From assembly GCA_913060675.1 (NCBI GenBank), contig CAJXUS010000009.1, positions 1 to 64,000 of the forward strand: a DNA stretch of 64,000 nucleotides, written 5' to 3'. Positions 63,291 through 64,000 of the stretch are shown piece after piece. Every line of letters starts with the position of its first letter. The stretch's first letter is position 1. The notes beneath the pieces were generated by a model, which was not told the origin of the DNA, made no database searches, and was given only the letters and a program-made list of their open reading frames with translations. The position numbers and the translations under genes were made by a program. Source of the DNA: an uncultured Rhodospirillales bacterium. GTDB lineage: Bacteria > Pseudomonadota > Alphaproteobacteria > Kiloniellales > Kiloniellaceae.

Positions 63291-64000
63291 ATGAAATTCA
63301 CACTAAACTGGTTAAAAGATCACCTCGATACAGATGCTTCTCTTGAAGTTATTGTCGAAAAACTTTCTCTTATCGGCCTCGAAGTTGAAGGCGTTGAGAA
63401 TAAAGCTGATGAACTTAAAGCCTTTAAAACGGCGAAGGTCATCGAGGCTGTCCAGCATCCCAATGCTGATAGATTACGGGTTTGTCAGGTGCAGTCTGCC
63501 GATGGTATCAGCCAGGTAGTCTGTGGTGCGCCAAATGCCCGTAGTGGCATGGTTGGCGTTTTTGCCCCTGTTGGCTGTTATGTCCCTGGCATCGACCTGA
63601 CCCTGAAGGCTGGTAATCTCCGCGGTGAAGATTCCAATGGCATGTTGGTTTCTGAGCGCGAAATGGGTCTCTCTGACGAACACGATGGTATTATCGACCT
63701 CCCAGAAGATACCGAAATTGGTGTGCCGTTGGCTGAAATTTTGGGGCTAGATGATCCGATCATTGAGATTGCGATCACGCCAAATCGTGGTGACTGTCTT
63801 GGTGTAAGAGGCGTTGCACGTGATCTTGCTGCAGCTGGATTAGGCCAACTTAAACCGCTAAAAATTGAAAAAATTGATGGCTCGTTTGAGAGCCCAATCA
63901 AATGGAAATCTGATGCCGCGGTCGCTGAGCAGGTTCCTTATGTCGCCGGACGCTATTTCCGTAATATTAAAAACGGTCCAAGCCCTAAATGGCTACAAGA
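63291..64000 (+). CDS. pheT: Phenylalanyl-tRNA synthetase beta subunit (5' part)
   Basis: The first about 236 residues are present and the frame is open to the window edge. MKFTLNWLKDHL is the usual start, preceded by AAGGAGG at 9 bases. The tRNA-binding (EMAP-like) domain spans about residues 40-150 (KVIEAVQHPNADRLRVCQV ... NGMLVSERE), and the B3/B4 editing region begins around ITPNRGDCLGVRGVA. The remaining two thirds lie outside the window. Confidence 0.96.
   Translation, partial: MKFTLNWLKDHLDTDASLEVIVEKLSLIGLEVEGVENKADELKAFKTAKVIEAVQHPNADRLRVCQVQSADGISQVVCGAPNARSGMVGVFAPVGCYVPGIDLTLKAGNLRGEDSNGMLVSEREMGLSDEHDGIIDLPEDTEIGVPLAEILGLDDPIIEIAITPNRGDCLGVRGVARDLAAAGLGQLKPLKIEKIDGSFESPIKWKSDAAVAEQVPYVAGRYFRNIKNGPSPKWLQ

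Noticed and set aside
1-64000. Mobile elements, CRISPR arrays, tRNA or rRNA genes
   Set aside because: No transposase, integrase, regularly spaced repeat array or RNA gene signature was found in any intergenic space.

Overview
This is a chromosomal segment of an alphaproteobacterium, probably aquatic or marine and close to the Rhodospirillales/Kiloniellales/Sneathiellales. That placement is an inference from gene content and order: the GST-fold division protein FzlA with its HYADLDF tail, PAS_5 and DUF1150 proteins, a BigR/SqrR sulfur regulator, an NDUFA9-like protein beside gltDB, and the envelope/nitrogen block rnd-kdsD-lptC-lptA-lptB-rpoN-hpf-ptsN. Nearly all the DNA is coding. I see no insertion sequence, prophage, CRISPR array, tRNA or rRNA. 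The window cuts pheT at its right edge.

Layout. 0-4.4 kb: succinate-semialdehyde dehydrogenase and the queuosine-precursor operon queCDEF behind a preQ1-I riboswitch. 4.4-12.1 kb: a PAS protein, an FAH-family enzyme, the glycine betaine demethylase genes gbcA/gbcB behind a cobalamin riboswitch, an O-methyltransferase, an esterase with a small DUF3012 lipoprotein, and an orphan flavin/2Fe-2S reductase. 12.3-16.1 kb: ydbH-ynbE-ydbL (phospholipid traffic between the membranes). 16.1-21.5 kb: glpK, glpR, gap and pyk, with GlpR-type operators before glpK and gap. 21.6-23.4 kb: sulfide/persulfide locus (MBL hydrolase, BigR, membrane rhodanese). 23.5-26 kb: an orphan histidine kinase, a DnaA-box cluster, and an Hsp20/DUF1150 pair behind a heat-shock promoter and a ROSE-type RNA thermometer. 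26.1-33.2 kb: the ptsN-to-rnd block on the minus strand. 33.3-40.5 kb: NDUFA9-like protein and glutamate synthase gltDB. 40.5-52.2 kb: accessory genes (ArsR regulator, FzlA, TPR protein, SDR, formate/nitrite channel, MarR-GNAT/AzlCD/cupin operon with a 36-bp palindromic operator, hydrolase, glycosyltransferase, PLP lyase with a LysR gene). 52.4-64 kb: the translation block thrS-infC ... rpmI-rplT-pheS-pheT, interrupted by an FAD oxidoreductase and an RND efflux pair.

The clearest theme is control by RNA. There is a cobalamin riboswitch on gbcA, a preQ1 riboswitch on queC, a thermometer on hsp20, and an infC gene that appears to start at ATA. The most unusual is the cobalamin riboswitch on an oxygen-dependent betaine demethylase. 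It suggests that GbcAB is the B12-independent alternative to a corrinoid-dependent betaine route, a hypothesis the rest of the genome could test.
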